Shown one piece after another: positions 35,001 to 43,478 of a stretch of DNA of 64,000 nt. Source of the DNA: Cellulophaga sp. BC115SP. Lineage in GTDB: Bacteria > Bacteroidota > Bacteroidia > Cytophagales > Spirosomataceae. The DNA lies in assembly GCF_009905545.1 (NCBI RefSeq), contig NZ_JAAALB010000005.1, forward strand, positions 1 through 64,000, read 5' to 3'. The position numbers were made by a program, and so were the translations under genes. Under the pieces are notes generated by a model that was not told the origin of the DNA, did no database searches, and worked only from the letters and a program-made list of their open reading frames with translations. Every line of letters starts with the position of its first letter. The stretch's first letter is position 1.

Positions 35001-35460
35001 AGGTGGTAGAATTTTCTCATTGACAAATTCTATATTGGGTGAACAAGGTAAAAATACAGCCACGTTGGCAGGTAGATATGACGGCATCATTGGACAAGGT
35101 GTAACGCTCAATGCCGATGGTCAATATGTGCCAAATACCACCAAGGCGACCAATATCGTAACGTATTACAACAAATGGTATGGTCGTGACAATGTGGAGG
35201 CTAATACATTTGATGCTTCATTTGTCAAACTTCGCGAGGCTCGTTTGGCTTACACGATTCCAGCAAAAATACTTCGTAAGACTTTCTTAAGAACTGCCAG
35301 TATCGGAATTTATGGTCGTGATTTATTTGTATGGTCAACTTTCCCTGCTTTTGACCCCGAAACATCTACGCTCGATAATGCTACGATCACCCCAGGTTTA
35401 GAAGTTGGACAATTCCCATCTACGCGTACTATGGGAGCAAACCTTACTATTTCTTTCTAA
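32005..35460 (+). CDS. SusC/RagA-type TonB-dependent outer-membrane receptor with STN signalling domain
   Basis: 1151 residues. Signal peptide (cleavage near HAQVSQAQE), STN domain (about 40-115: QSLESVLTQIEKQTGVRFVY), carboxypeptidase-like regulatory domain (about 125-205: SGKITDAQTGDALPGVNVSV), plug (about 210-350: VTALGIKREEKALGYS, ending NGAIIITTKSA) and a 22-strand barrel to the C-terminal FP-type strand. It imports an oligosaccharide or similar ligand with the downstream SusD lipoprotein, powered by TonB. The STN domain links it to the FecR/sigma pair directly upstream. The ligand is unknown; the barrel is not diagnostic. Confidence 0.93.
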   Translation: MQKNRFSLMIRRIISVPTLSLALGFGMCHAQVSQAQEVLNNKVSVQAQNQSLESVLTQIEKQTGVRFVYAGSLISEKDKLTFSVQNQNLKQVLNSIFSNRNIDFSFSGNNQIVLKASPKSQDHTSVSGKITDAQTGDALPGVNVSVKGTSKGATSDANGNFKISISEKDAVLLFSFVGFTSQEVPIKGRNHLNVQLSEDNKYLNEVVVTALGIKREEKALGYSTQKLDGSAVTDAPSNNFMNALSGKVAGLNLTKTDGPMGSSRVTLRGESILDFNSPGALIVVDGEPINTSFQGVGHGAYLGGDSPIDFGSALTDIDPNNIESINVLKGPAASALYGSRAGNGAIIITTKSASKDKKGLGVSFNSYVSVDQVNRWPDYQYQYGQGTAGQNYYSYGTTADGAGTQSTSSAWGPKFDGQSFYQYDSPRDANGAFTERTPWKPYTDNRKNFFEQGVTLSNNISITNVKDKSNTRLSLSQMKNNWILPNTGYERISLGFSNNSQISAKLSTAAKVNYYNKFSDNLPSTGYNNQSIMYFIAFQNPNVNLDWYQPYWLPGKEGLEQNHPFSSLIDNPYLIVYEMLNKSSRHNVTGTMSATYNILKGLDLTVRTGLDMGYEFRSQQRPKNTQKFQAGMYRQQNVFNLESNSDFLLKYKLPLEKTWQVTTSFGGNILKQSQKFTNQLADRLVIPGVYNLANSEQLPLTQSDRAEKRINSLYGFVNLGYKDFAFLDVTGRNDWSSTLPKQNNSFFYPSATLSLVLSQMTNMPNWISYGKIRGAYASVGYDARLGTYNLEKIYNSGTFPGELESPNVIANPNLKPQRNNSFEAGTEWRFFKNRLSLDATVYEQTTIDQILYAPVEYASGYSSSLINMGKVVNNGVELTLNGNPVKNYAGFSWDVTVNWSMNRNKVLELNNETGSVILAKYVGSRVTVEAREGQPLGTIYGLGFKRSPEGQIVFDKDGYPVLTDQFVNLGNTNPDWRGSISNNFKYKNWSLSVLLDIRQGGRIFSLTNSILGEQGKNTATLAGRYDGIIGQGVTLNADGQYVPNTTKATNIVTYYNKWYGRDNVEANTFDASFVKLREARLAYTIPAKILRKTFLRTASIGIYGRDLFVWSTFPAFDPETSTLDNATITPGLEVGQFPSTRTMGANLTISF

Positions 35461-35470
35461 TTTTTATAAC

Positions 35471-36907
35471 ATGAAAAAACTTATCTTTTTATATCTTTTT
35501 CTTATCGTAGCTCTGACGTCTTGTACAGAAGGCATGGAGGAACTCAATCACGACCCAGAAGGGGTATCATCCGCCACAGCAGGCAGTTTTATGAATACTG
35601 CCATTTTGGAAGGAGTTAACACTGGTTTGAGTCGAAGCCATCGTCTCAATAATGAGTTGATGCAAGTGACAGTTTCTTTGACCGAAGGCAATACGGTGTT
35701 TCATCGATATGTACTTTTTCCGAGTGAGTCAGATTATATGTGGAGCAATTACTATTTGTCATTGACCAATATCGAGGATATGATTCAAAAGGCAAAAGCC
35801 ATGTCACAGCCCAATTACCTAGCTATCGGACTTACTTTAAAGGCTTGGTTGTTTGCGAACTTGACAGATATTTATGGCGATATTCCCTATTCACAGGCAT
35901 TGAAAGGTTATCCAAATTACGTAGTAAATCCCGCTTTTGATAAACAAGAAGACATCTATGCCGATTTGATAGCAAAGCTAGATACTGCCAATGCGCTTTA
36001 TGACGTAAGTAAAACCTTAACTTTAGGACAAGATGCCTTGTTTGGAGCAGACAAGAGTACTGTTGGGACAGTGCGCTGGAAAAAATTTACTAATTCGCTT
36101 CGTTTACGCCTATTAATGCGTGGTGAAGCCAAATCTCCAGCTTTCCAAGCTCAATTGAAAACCATGTTGGCAAACCCCGACAAATATCCATTAATGGTGA
36201 GTCCTGACGAAAGTGCTGCTTTGAAATTTACCCAAGTAACCCCATTACTAAATCCCTTTACCAGTGCCCGTGATTATGATTTTAACGGAGCAAATGCCGT
36301 TTCTGAGTTTTTTATCAAAACACTAAGCACTTGGTCTGACCCAAGATTGGATATTTGGGCTACCAAAGCCAGCGGTAAATACACAGGTATTCCAAGCGGT
36401 TACACCATAGCCGACGGTCCAGCGATGAACGCGATAAGTTCTTCAAAACTTAACAAAAACCTTAAAACTTCTTTAATTTTAGGTACTATCTTGCAATATG
36501 CGGAGGTAGAGTTTTTGTTGGCTGAGGCAGCGTTCAAAGGATATACCACCGATAGCCCCAAAGACCATTATGAGAAGGGTATTTCTGCTTCTATGAAATA
36601 TTGGGGTGCAACGCAACCAACGGATTTTTTGACTCGTTCGGGCGTTGCCTATAACGGAACTCTCCAACAAATCATGACGCAAAAATACATTGCTCTATTT
36701 TTCAATGATATGCAACAATGGTTTGAATATAAGCGTACAGGATACCCTGTTTTGCCAGTTGGAAAAGGTGTTGAAAACAACGGAAAAATGCCTATGAGAC
36801 TGAAATATCCCTTATCGACGCAATCACTTAATCGTGCTAATTACAACAAAGCAGTAGCACAAATGGGAGGAGATGATATCAATACCAAAACATGGTGGAC
36901 GAAGTAA
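35471..36907 (+). CDS. SusD/RagB-family nutrient-binding outer-membrane lipoprotein
   Basis: 478 residues from ATG 35471, which gives a lipoprotein signal (MKKLIFLYLFLIVALTSC, cysteine residue 18); the longer frame from 35405 overlaps the SusC end and is not needed. It has the helical TPR-like SusD core (LKAWLFANLTDIYGDIPYSQ, AEVEFLLAEAAFKGY, YIALFFNDMQQWFEYKRTG), of the SusD-like_2 type. It sits 10 bases after the SusC gene, forming the lid of that transporter at the cell surface. The 478-residue length is normal. Confidence 0.92.
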   Translation: MKKLIFLYLFLIVALTSCTEGMEELNHDPEGVSSATAGSFMNTAILEGVNTGLSRSHRLNNELMQVTVSLTEGNTVFHRYVLFPSESDYMWSNYYLSLTNIEDMIQKAKAMSQPNYLAIGLTLKAWLFANLTDIYGDIPYSQALKGYPNYVVNPAFDKQEDIYADLIAKLDTANALYDVSKTLTLGQDALFGADKSTVGTVRWKKFTNSLRLRLLMRGEAKSPAFQAQLKTMLANPDKYPLMVSPDESAALKFTQVTPLLNPFTSARDYDFNGANAVSEFFIKTLSTWSDPRLDIWATKASGKYTGIPSGYTIADGPAMNAISSSKLNKNLKTSLILGTILQYAEVEFLLAEAAFKGYTTDSPKDHYEKGISASMKYWGATQPTDFLTRSGVAYNGTLQQIMTQKYIALFFNDMQQWFEYKRTGYPVLPVGKGVENNGKMPMRLKYPLSTQSLNRANYNKAVAQMGGDDINTKTWWTK

Positions 36908-37059
36908 GGAAGTAATTGTTAGTGCTGAATTGTGAGTGATGAATTGTGGGTATAAAATTTTAATAATCAGTATTTTATATTTAAAAATTGCCACTTGGAA
37001 TTAGTGCTCTATAAAGGTTTTTATTTGTTCAATAAAGTTCTTATTTATAGTTTTTTGGG

Positions 37060-37120
37060 TGTAGCTGCAACTCTTGCGGTTGCCATTTTGAGTGCTGCAA
37101 CCGCAAGGGTTGCAGCTACA
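37060..37120 (+). other. 24-bp hairpin in the gap after the SusD gene
   Basis: TGTAGCTGCAACTCTTGCGG and the following bases (37060-37083) pair with 37097-37120 with one G-U wobble and a 13-base loop. It lies in the 300-bp gap before the phosphoesterase, together with CACAATTCAGCATTAAT-type words. A terminator or a dispersed palindromic element; no T-run follows closely. Confidence 0.6.
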
Positions 37121-37211
37121 TCAATTTTATTTTAAAGATAAAACTCAACCTTCTTACACCACTAATTCACAATTCAGCATTAATATTTAGCTACAAAAAC
37201 AACCAAAATAT

Positions 37212-38684
37212 ATGTTTAATAGAAGAAATTTTCTTAAGAATTTTGGAATAGGAGGGGCTGTGCTAAGCACACCCTCTGTGCTGGCAAATGACCAGTCTAC
37301 CAACTCTGAATTTGTCACGATAAAAGGTACTGTTTCTGCCAACGGCAAAGGTATTCCTCAGGTATCAGTGACAGATGGTTATACAGTGGTTAGCACCGAT
37401 AATAATGGTAAATACCAAATCAAGGCACATTCCCAAGCTGAGTTTGTATATATCAGTGTGCCATCAGGATATGAATTTCCGAATGAAAAAGGAGTTGCTC
37501 GTTTTTATCAAAAAATAGATACGACTAAAAGTTCTTTTCAAGCAAACTTTACCATGAATCCTTTATCTGTTGACGATATCAAACACCAATTTGTGGTGTG
37601 GGCTGACCCTCAGATTATTTCTAAAAAGGATGCAGAGGAGCTTCAAAAGTCGGGCGAAGATTTGGCTGAATTGGTAAAAGTAGCACCAAAAGATACTCTT
37701 TTTCATGGTATCGGTTGTGGAGACCTAGTTTGGGATCATTTTGAATTATTGGATGATTATATTTCAGCTTTTGGAAAAGCTCAGATTCCATTTTTTAGTG
37801 TCATTGGTAACCATGACATGGATTTGGATGCCAGAACAGACGATTTTTCTTCAAAAACTTTTAAAAATACTTTTGGTCCAACCTACTATTCATTCAATCG
37901 TGGCAAAGTTCATTATGTGGTTCTGGATGATGTGTTTTTTATGGGTACTGCCAAGAAATACGTTGGGTATCTCACAGAAAATCAATTGCATTGGCTAGAA
38001 CAGGATTTGGCTTCTGTACCCAAAGGTTCAACAGTTGTAGTGAGCCTGCATATTCCAACTAACACGGGTCATGCTCGTCGCAATAAATTAAAAGAAGAAG
38101 AATTAGGTGGAACTGTTGCCAATAGACGTCAATTGTACAAAATGCTAGAACCATTCCAAGCACATATTATGTCGGGACATACCCACGTGAATGAAAAATG
38201 GGAGGAAGGCAATATCATCGAGCACGTCCACGGAACGGTTTGCGGTGCATGGTGGACAGGTCCCATTTGTACGGATGGCTCACCAAGTGGATATGGCGTG
38301 TATCAGGTTGATGGTGGAAATATCTCTTGGTATTACAAAGGAACAGGCAAACCTGCCACGTATCAATTGAAATTGTATCAGAAAGGAGCAAATAAGGATT
38401 TTCCAGAAAGTATTATTGCCAATGTTTGGAATTGGGATAAAAAATGGAAAGTTGAATGGTGGGAAGATGGAATAGCAAAAGGAGCAATGGAACAAAAAAT
38501 TGGACTCGACCCCTTAGCTATTGAGCTTTTTGCAGGCCCTGATTTACCCAAAAAACATAAATTCGTTGATCCAACGCTAACAGATCATTTATTTTTTGCT
38601 CAACCTTCTGCACAGGCCAAAACAATTGTTGTGAAAGCTACTGATAGATTTGGGAATGAGTACACGGAAAAAATTAATTTGTAG
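37212..38684 (+). CDS. Secreted calcineurin-like metallophosphoesterase
   Basis: 490 residues. A Tat-like signal (MFNRRNFLKNFGIGGAVLST) leads a carboxypeptidase-like N-domain (about 30-115), then the metallophosphoesterase core: WADPQ, GCGDLVWD, VIGNHDMD, SLHIPT and MSGHTH are the metal-binding blocks (the first is DPQ rather than DxH, as in this subfamily). A C-terminal beta domain (about 385-490) completes the three-part layout known for PUL-associated phosphoesterases. It follows the SusCD pair and probably removes phosphate or phosphodiester groups from the imported ligand. Terminator downstream. Confidence 0.9.
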   Translation: MFNRRNFLKNFGIGGAVLSTPSVLANDQSTNSEFVTIKGTVSANGKGIPQVSVTDGYTVVSTDNNGKYQIKAHSQAEFVYISVPSGYEFPNEKGVARFYQKIDTTKSSFQANFTMNPLSVDDIKHQFVVWADPQIISKKDAEELQKSGEDLAELVKVAPKDTLFHGIGCGDLVWDHFELLDDYISAFGKAQIPFFSVIGNHDMDLDARTDDFSSKTFKNTFGPTYYSFNRGKVHYVVLDDVFFMGTAKKYVGYLTENQLHWLEQDLASVPKGSTVVVSLHIPTNTGHARRNKLKEEELGGTVANRRQLYKMLEPFQAHIMSGHTHVNEKWEEGNIIEHVHGTVCGAWWTGPICTDGSPSGYGVYQVDGGNISWYYKGTGKPATYQLKLYQKGANKDFPESIIANVWNWDKKWKVEWWEDGIAKGAMEQKIGLDPLAIELFAGPDLPKKHKFVDPTLTDHLFFAQPSAQAKTIVVKATDRFGNEYTEKINL

Positions 38685-38725
38685 AGTGACCGTTATGTTA
38701 GCTTAATAAATTGGTGTACTTGAAG

Positions 38726-38766
38726 AAAACCCTTGGAAAAGCCTTGAGCAGTTCCAAGGGTTTTAT
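38726..38766. terminator. Bidirectional terminator after the phosphoesterase gene
   Basis: AAAACCCTTGGAA (38726-38738) pairs with TTCCAAGGGTTTT (38752-38764) over a 13-base loop, between convergent genes. Confidence 0.85.
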
Positions 38767-38768
38767 AT

Positions 38769-39098
38769 TTATACTTTTCCCAATTTTAAACTTATCATTC
38801 TAAGATTGATAATGACTAGTGTAATGAAGGCAAATACTAAAGACATGTTATCGAACAATAGTCCTGTATTGATCAATAAACCAGCATAGAGATATTCTAT
38901 GGGGAAAAGGGAGTTTTTGCCTTCGGGATTTCTAAGGTATTTACTCAAAAAGTAAAAAAGTACAAGGTTGATAAGTATCAAGAAAAGGGGTAAAATAGAG
39001 CTTTGGTCAAAAGGAAAATGAAGTGTTTTGTATTGTGCAAAACAAACGTTGACAATGATAGGTATGCCAGTTACTAGTATCCATTTGTGAAGGTTCAT
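38769..39098 (-). CDS. Small membrane protein, function unknown
   Basis: 109 residues from ATG 39098 (MNLHKWILVTGIPIIVNVCF); the frame is open further upstream but there overlaps the next gene. Three hydrophobic segments (about 6-22, 38-55, 75-105). No recognisable family. It is the last of three small membrane-protein genes on this strand and ends right at the terminator shared with the phosphoesterase. Confidence 0.5.
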   Translation of the reverse strand: MNLHKWILVTGIPIIVNVCFAQYKTLHFPFDQSSILPLFLILINLVLFYFLSKYLRNPEGKNSLFPIEYLYAGLLINTGLLFDNMSLVFAFITLVIINLRMISLKLGKV

Positions 39099-39142
39099 GA
39101 TAAGTGATAGTTTAGGTGAAATAATTTGAGTGGAATAAAATG

Positions 39143-39484
39143 TTATGATAGTGTTTTTTTGCCTACTTTCCATAGTCGGTAGGCAGCACTTAAAGAAAAT
39201 AACCCCAATAAAGACCAGATTGATACAGAATAGCTACAGACGATTTGAAAAATGCTGATAGATAAGCTGTATGAAAAATAATCCCAATTAAAATCACTAA
39301 AGGAGTTTATTGACTTGAGAATTGTTCGGAGGTTATACAGATGATAAATACCTGTGACCGTAATAATACTTCCATAAAATAGCTGGAATTGGTCGAGTGT
39401 TGGGTAAATACCAACGAAGAAATGACAAAAAAGTATCAAACTCACTATTGATAAAATCAGGAGAGGGATTAAGAACTTTTTCAT
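39143..39484 (-). CDS. Small membrane protein, function unknown
   Basis: 113 residues, starting MKKFLIPLLILSIVSLILFC. Three or four hydrophobic segments, basic C-terminus (YRLWKVGKKTLS). It lies 44 bases upstream of the next small gene and may be co-transcribed. No family recognised; in style it resembles tiny integral membrane proteins of Bacteroidota with unknown roles. Confidence 0.5.
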   Translation of the reverse strand: MKKFLIPLLILSIVSLILFCHFFVGIYPTLDQFQLFYGSIITVTGIYHLYNLRTILKSINSFSDFNWDYFSYSLSISIFQIVCSYSVSIWSLLGLFSLSAAYRLWKVGKKTLS

Positions 39485-39583
39485 ATAACTGTTTTAAAAA
39501 GAATGAAAGGTGAACTAGTTCTAAATTAATAAGTTGTGATTAAAAAACCAATAGATTTTGACTTAATATTTTACGATTTAATA

Positions 39584-39644
39584 AAAAATCCCTGATAATG
39601 TTTCGGCGTAAATATTATCACACGAATAATTATCAAGGATTTTT
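39584..39644 (-). terminator. Terminator of the 39677-40060 gene
   Basis: 16-bp arms (39584-39599 and 39629-39644) with one position that is G-U on the minus-strand RNA and a mismatch on the plus strand, supporting minus-strand function. Loop of 29 bases; AAAAATCC arms give U-rich 3' ends. Confidence 0.6.
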
Positions 39645-39676
39645 GTAAAGCTGAATTGCTTGCTTCAAACGATGAT

Positions 39677-40060
39677 CTACAATTCCACTAATTCTCTCTT
39701 ATCGAGTGAAACATAATTATCTTCCTCCCAATTTTGCTCGTCAATACTAGCTTTCACGTAATTCAATGAAACGGTTGTAACAGTAAGTAAAACTTGTGAA
39801 ATCAAGGATGCTTCTTCCATTTTGAGCATAAATACATTGATACCCGCAGCTGCAAATAACCCTCCTACATAGAAATAGGAAAGTTTCTGTGATGCCAAAA
39901 CATGTTTGAAAGCTAAAGCAAAATGTGCCAGTAAAAAAACATTGAAAAACAGCACTGGAATATTGGAGGTAATCGACGTGTTCCAGACTGAAATTACTTG
40001 ATAAATTGAAGTAGTAATAATAGCAAATCCTATAGCAAGGAATAGTTGTTGAGATTTCAT
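39677..40060 (-). CDS. Membrane protein, function unknown
   Basis: 127 residues with four predicted membrane spans (about 7-24, 34-50, 62-80, 86-103) and an acidic C-terminal tail (SIDEQNWEEDNYVSLDKRELVEL). The ATG at 40060 is well placed. Its own hairpin terminator follows. I do not recognise the family. Confidence 0.6.
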   Translation of the reverse strand: MKSQQLFLAIGFAIITTSIYQVISVWNTSITSNIPVLFFNVFLLAHFALAFKHVLASQKLSYFYVGGLFAAAGINVFMLKMEEASLISQVLLTVTTVSLNYVKASIDEQNWEEDNYVSLDKRELVEL

Positions 40061-40309
40061 AGGCGAGAATGTCCTAAGATTTAAGTGAATTTATTAATAA
40101 AGTACAAATTTTATCTTTAAACGAAAACAAGGCAAGTTTTGTCACTTTAACTTATTAAACGAGATATCTATGTACCGTTTTATGATTACTATACTCAAAA
40201 TACTCAGGCTTTTAGTAGATTTATTAAATCGAGTATCTGTTAAGAATTTTTGCAAGGGAACTTGACTACCAAATTGTTACCCTAAGCGTCTTGCCCACCT
40301 TAAACTAAA
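40061..40309. other. Non-coding gap upstream of the small membrane-protein gene
   Basis: No open frame here looks real. It presumably contains the promoter for the minus-strand gene ending at 39677; I could not pick out a -7 element. The GH92 terminator borders it at 40310. Confidence 0.35.
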
Positions 40310-40344
40310 AAAGCGCTTTCTGATAAAGTATCAGAAAGCGCTTT
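40310..40344. terminator. Terminator downstream of the GH92 gene
   Basis: A perfect 16-bp stem AAAGCGCTTTCTGATA (40310-40325) with 40329-40344, a 3-base loop and A/T flanks. It ends the minus-strand GH92 transcript 80 bases past its stop. Confidence 0.8.
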
Positions 40345-40424
40345 CAAAAAGTTGTATTTTGCTTAAATAAATATGTAAAAGCTATGGGGTTTCTGAAAAA
40401 AGTACCACAACCATAATCACAATT

Positions 40425-42722
40425 TTACTTCACAAACGAATAAGGAATGTCTGTCTCCGATACACCTCTGTTCGTGGCTGGGCTTGACTGCATCAAGAAA
40501 TCCAAAGTAGCTCCTTTTTGCAAATCATTGTGACTCAACCAGTTTTTAGAATAATCTTTGCCATTCCATTTCAAATTGCCAATGTACTTATTATCAGCGC
40601 TATTATTTGGCGCTTTAATGACAACTTGCTTACCATTCTCAAGTGATAAGGTAACTTTTTTGAATAATGGAGCACCTAATACATATTGGTCAGTACCCGG
40701 GCAAACAGGGTAGAAGCCCATCGCTGAGAAAACATACCAAGCAGAAGTTTGTCCGTTATCTTCGTCACCACAGTAGCCATCTGGCGTTGGTTGATAAAGT
40801 TTATTCATTACTTCACGCACCCAATATTGTGATTTCCAAGGCTGTCCCGCATAATTATACAAATAAGGCATGTGCTGAATAGGCTGATTGCCATGTGCAT
40901 AATTACCCATATTCATAATTTGCATTTCACGAATTTCATGAATCACAAAGCCATAATATGAGTCATCAAAAACGGGTGGAACAACAAACACAGAATCCAA
41001 CATATTAGCAAATTCCTTTTTACCTCCCATCAAATTTGATAGTCCTTTAATATCGTGGAATACGCTCCAAGTGTAATGCCAAGAGTTACCTTCTGTAAAC
41101 GCATCGCCCCATTTGAACGGGTTGAAAGGTGATTGGAATGTCCCATCAGCATTTTTACCACGCATCAATTTATGACTTGGGTCATAAAGGTTCTTGTAAT
41201 TTTGTGAACGTTTTGCAAATCGCTCTAATTCCGAAGCAGGCTTATTTAATGCTTTTCCTAACTGATAAATACAGAAATCATCATAAGCATATTCAAGGGT
41301 ACGAGCAGCATTTTCGTTGATTTTTACATCATAAGGCACATATCCTAAATCGTTGTAGTATTTCACACCTTTACGACCTACTGATGTCAAAGGACCTTCA
41401 TTTTCACTATTTTTCAACATTGCTTGATAAAGTGTTTCAATGTCAAATCCTCTGATACCTTTGATGTACGCATCAGCGATGAGCGATGCCGAGTTTGAAC
41501 CAATCATACAGTCACGGTGCCCAGGACTTGCCCATTCTGGAAGAAATCCACTTTCCTTGTAAGCATTCACCAGACCCTCCATAATATGAGAGTTGAGGTC
41601 ACGGTGCATCAGGTTGAAAAATGGAAATACCGCACGGAAAGTATCCCAAAATCCATTATCTGTAAACATATATCCTGGCAATACTTGACCATTATAAGGG
41701 CTATAGTGTACGACCTTTCCTTTAGCATCTAGTTCATAGAATTTTCTTGGAAAAAGCATGGTACGATACAAACAAGAGTAAAACGTACGAGTTTGATCTA
41801 CGCTGCCACCTTCAACCGAGATTCTCGAAAGATTTTTGTTCCAGATACCTTTTCCTAAGTTTTTGATTTCTTCAAAAGATTGGCTTCCAACTTCTTTTAG
41901 GTTAATTTCGGCTTGCTCAAAACTGATAAAAGAAGAAGCAATTTTTGCTGTTACCTGTTCACCACGTTTTGAGATTTTGAATCCTACAACCGCCCCAACA
42001 TGATTATCTGTTACTGATAATTCATTCGTAAGCAATTCTTTAGCTTTCCAAACGGATTTAAAGGTAATAGGCTTGTCAAATTGAATAATGAAGTAATTCT
42101 TGAAGTTTTCAGGAACGCCACCACTGTTTTTGGTGGTATAGCCAATAATCTGATTTTTTTCAGGAATAATTTTTACAAATGAACCTTTATCCAAAGCATC
42201 AATTACCACGAAAGCGCTGTCAGTTTTGGGAAAGGTAAAACGCATCATAGCTGCACGTTCCGTAGGTGTGATTTCGGTCGTAACGTCATGATCTGCCAAA
42301 TACACACTGTAGTAATAAGGCTTGGCAATTTCGGATTTGTGTGAAAACCAGCTAGCACGTTGGTCTTCATGAAAACGAATTTTACCTGTGATAGGCATAA
42401 TTGCAAACTGACCATAGTCGTTGATCCACGGACTTGGTTGGTGGGTTTGTTTGAAGCCACGAATTTTGTCGGCATCGTAGGTATAAGCCCAACCATCGCC
42501 CATTTTTCCAGTTTGTGGCATCCAGAAATTCATCCCCCAAGGCAAAGCAATGGCTGGATAGGTATTGCCTGTAGAAAGACTTGGTTTTGAGGCTGTACCC
42601 ATCAACGGATTAATCCATTCTACGGGGTCATTTACTTTATCAACGGTTTGGGCTTGTGTACCGAGCGTCAAACTGCCGAATAAAAGTGTTAAGATTTTTG
42701 AGTTTTTTAGAAAATGGGTCAT
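40425..42722 (-). CDS. GH92 family alpha-mannosidase, exported
   Basis: 765 residues, usual GH92 size. Signal peptide (ILTLLFGSLTLGTQAQ), N-terminal beta-sandwich (VEWINPLMGTASKPSLSTGN, the family's opening motif) and the (alpha/alpha)6 barrel with GSNSASLIADAYIKGI and the calcium/catalytic block CGDEDNGQTSAWYVFSAMGF. GH92 enzymes are calcium-dependent exo-alpha-mannosidases (mostly alpha-1,2) acting on N-glycans or fungal mannan; some release mannose-1-phosphate. It is near, though not in the operon of, the SusCD-phosphoesterase locus. Confidence 0.93.
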   Translation of the reverse strand: MTHFLKNSKILTLLFGSLTLGTQAQTVDKVNDPVEWINPLMGTASKPSLSTGNTYPAIALPWGMNFWMPQTGKMGDGWAYTYDADKIRGFKQTHQPSPWINDYGQFAIMPITGKIRFHEDQRASWFSHKSEIAKPYYYSVYLADHDVTTEITPTERAAMMRFTFPKTDSAFVVIDALDKGSFVKIIPEKNQIIGYTTKNSGGVPENFKNYFIIQFDKPITFKSVWKAKELLTNELSVTDNHVGAVVGFKISKRGEQVTAKIASSFISFEQAEINLKEVGSQSFEEIKNLGKGIWNKNLSRISVEGGSVDQTRTFYSCLYRTMLFPRKFYELDAKGKVVHYSPYNGQVLPGYMFTDNGFWDTFRAVFPFFNLMHRDLNSHIMEGLVNAYKESGFLPEWASPGHRDCMIGSNSASLIADAYIKGIRGFDIETLYQAMLKNSENEGPLTSVGRKGVKYYNDLGYVPYDVKINENAARTLEYAYDDFCIYQLGKALNKPASELERFAKRSQNYKNLYDPSHKLMRGKNADGTFQSPFNPFKWGDAFTEGNSWHYTWSVFHDIKGLSNLMGGKKEFANMLDSVFVVPPVFDDSYYGFVIHEIREMQIMNMGNYAHGNQPIQHMPYLYNYAGQPWKSQYWVREVMNKLYQPTPDGYCGDEDNGQTSAWYVFSAMGFYPVCPGTDQYVLGAPLFKKVTLSLENGKQVVIKAPNNSADNKYIGNLKWNGKDYSKNWLSHNDLQKGATLDFLMQSSPATNRGVSETDIPYSFVK

Positions 42723-43110
42723 TTTTTTAAAATTTCAGGGAGTAAAAAAATGTTTGATTATAGAATTAATGTAAAAAATTGAGATTGGCTTTGAAGTTAA
42801 CAGATTTGTTTGAAATGATTATACGCATTTGCATGAGAGTCCGAAAAATAAAAGTTTGTGACTTTCTGGTTTTTTTTGAGTAATTTAAGAAAGCACTTAT
42901 TTTAAATCTATAAATTTTGCTAACAATTAAGTATAATTACTTATTTTATTATTAATAATAAATACTCAAATTTGTAACATCAAAGTGCTTTTACAATGAA
43001 ACAAGACTTTCGAGAGCCACCATTGTGGTTATCATAATAATATTTGGTGTAGTTTGGAATAGCGTATCGATTTAGTTGATACGCTATTTTTTTTGTCCTA
43101 ATTTTTTGCC
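42723..43110. other. Divergent non-coding region between the GH92 gene and the cobalamin riboswitch
   Basis: About 390 bases of A/T-rich sequence without credible genes. It should hold the GH92 promoter on the minus strand. An ATCGTATCGATTTAGTTGATACG-like imperfect stem near 43062-43088 may separate the two transcription units. Confidence 0.35.
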
Positions 43111-43118
43111 TAACTTTG
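43111..43118 (+). promoter_or_regulatory. Possible -7 element of the cobalamin operon
   Basis: TAACTTTG fits TAnnTTTG and lies about 10 bases before the riboswitch aptamer, exactly where the promoter should be. Confidence 0.5.
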
Positions 43119-43127
43119 CCAACAGTT

Positions 43128-43298
43128 TATGGTGCTTTAGTTTTTCCCAGTAAAAACCTCAAAGCTTAATAGGGAATCAGGTGTGATACCTGAACTGTCC
43201 CCGCAACTGTAACACTCAATCGTGTCAACTCAATCCTCATAACCACTGAAGCAATTCGGGAAGGTTCGAGTTTGACGAGTGAAGTCAGGAGACCTGCC
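43128..43298 (+). ncRNA. Cobalamin riboswitch aptamer
   Basis: The order of conserved elements is that of the AdoCbl/cobalamin riboswitch: GGTGCTTTAG near the 5' end, GGGAATCAGGTGTGATACCTG (43172-43192) then ACTGTCCCCGCAACTGTAA (43194-43212), ACCACTGAAGCA and the B12 box AGTCAGGAGACCTGCC (43283-43298). It lies in the leader of a BtuB-like receptor gene and should repress the cobalamin locus when the vitamin is plentiful. Confidence 0.93.
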
Positions 43299-43332
43299 GT
43301 AGATTATTCTTGATAGGCGCTTACGGAGGATG

Positions 43333-43372
43333 AGCAAAAATCGAGCGTTCGCATAGTATTTTCGCTTTTTTT
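43333..43372 (+). terminator. Putative riboswitch expression-platform terminator
   Basis: AGCAAAAAT (43333-43341) pairs with ATTTTCGCT (43358-43366) with one mismatch, around a loop that itself contains GCG/CGC, followed by seven T. It is 35 bases after the B12 box and 107 before the receptor ATG, suggesting transcriptional control. Confidence 0.55.
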
Positions 43373-43478
43373 ATTGACCATTATCAACATTTTTAAACAG
43401 TTCTCTGTGCTGTCTTTTGCGGTATTAGAATGAATGTTTTGAAATGGGTGAATAAAAAAATGGAAGTTCAAATTCTAA

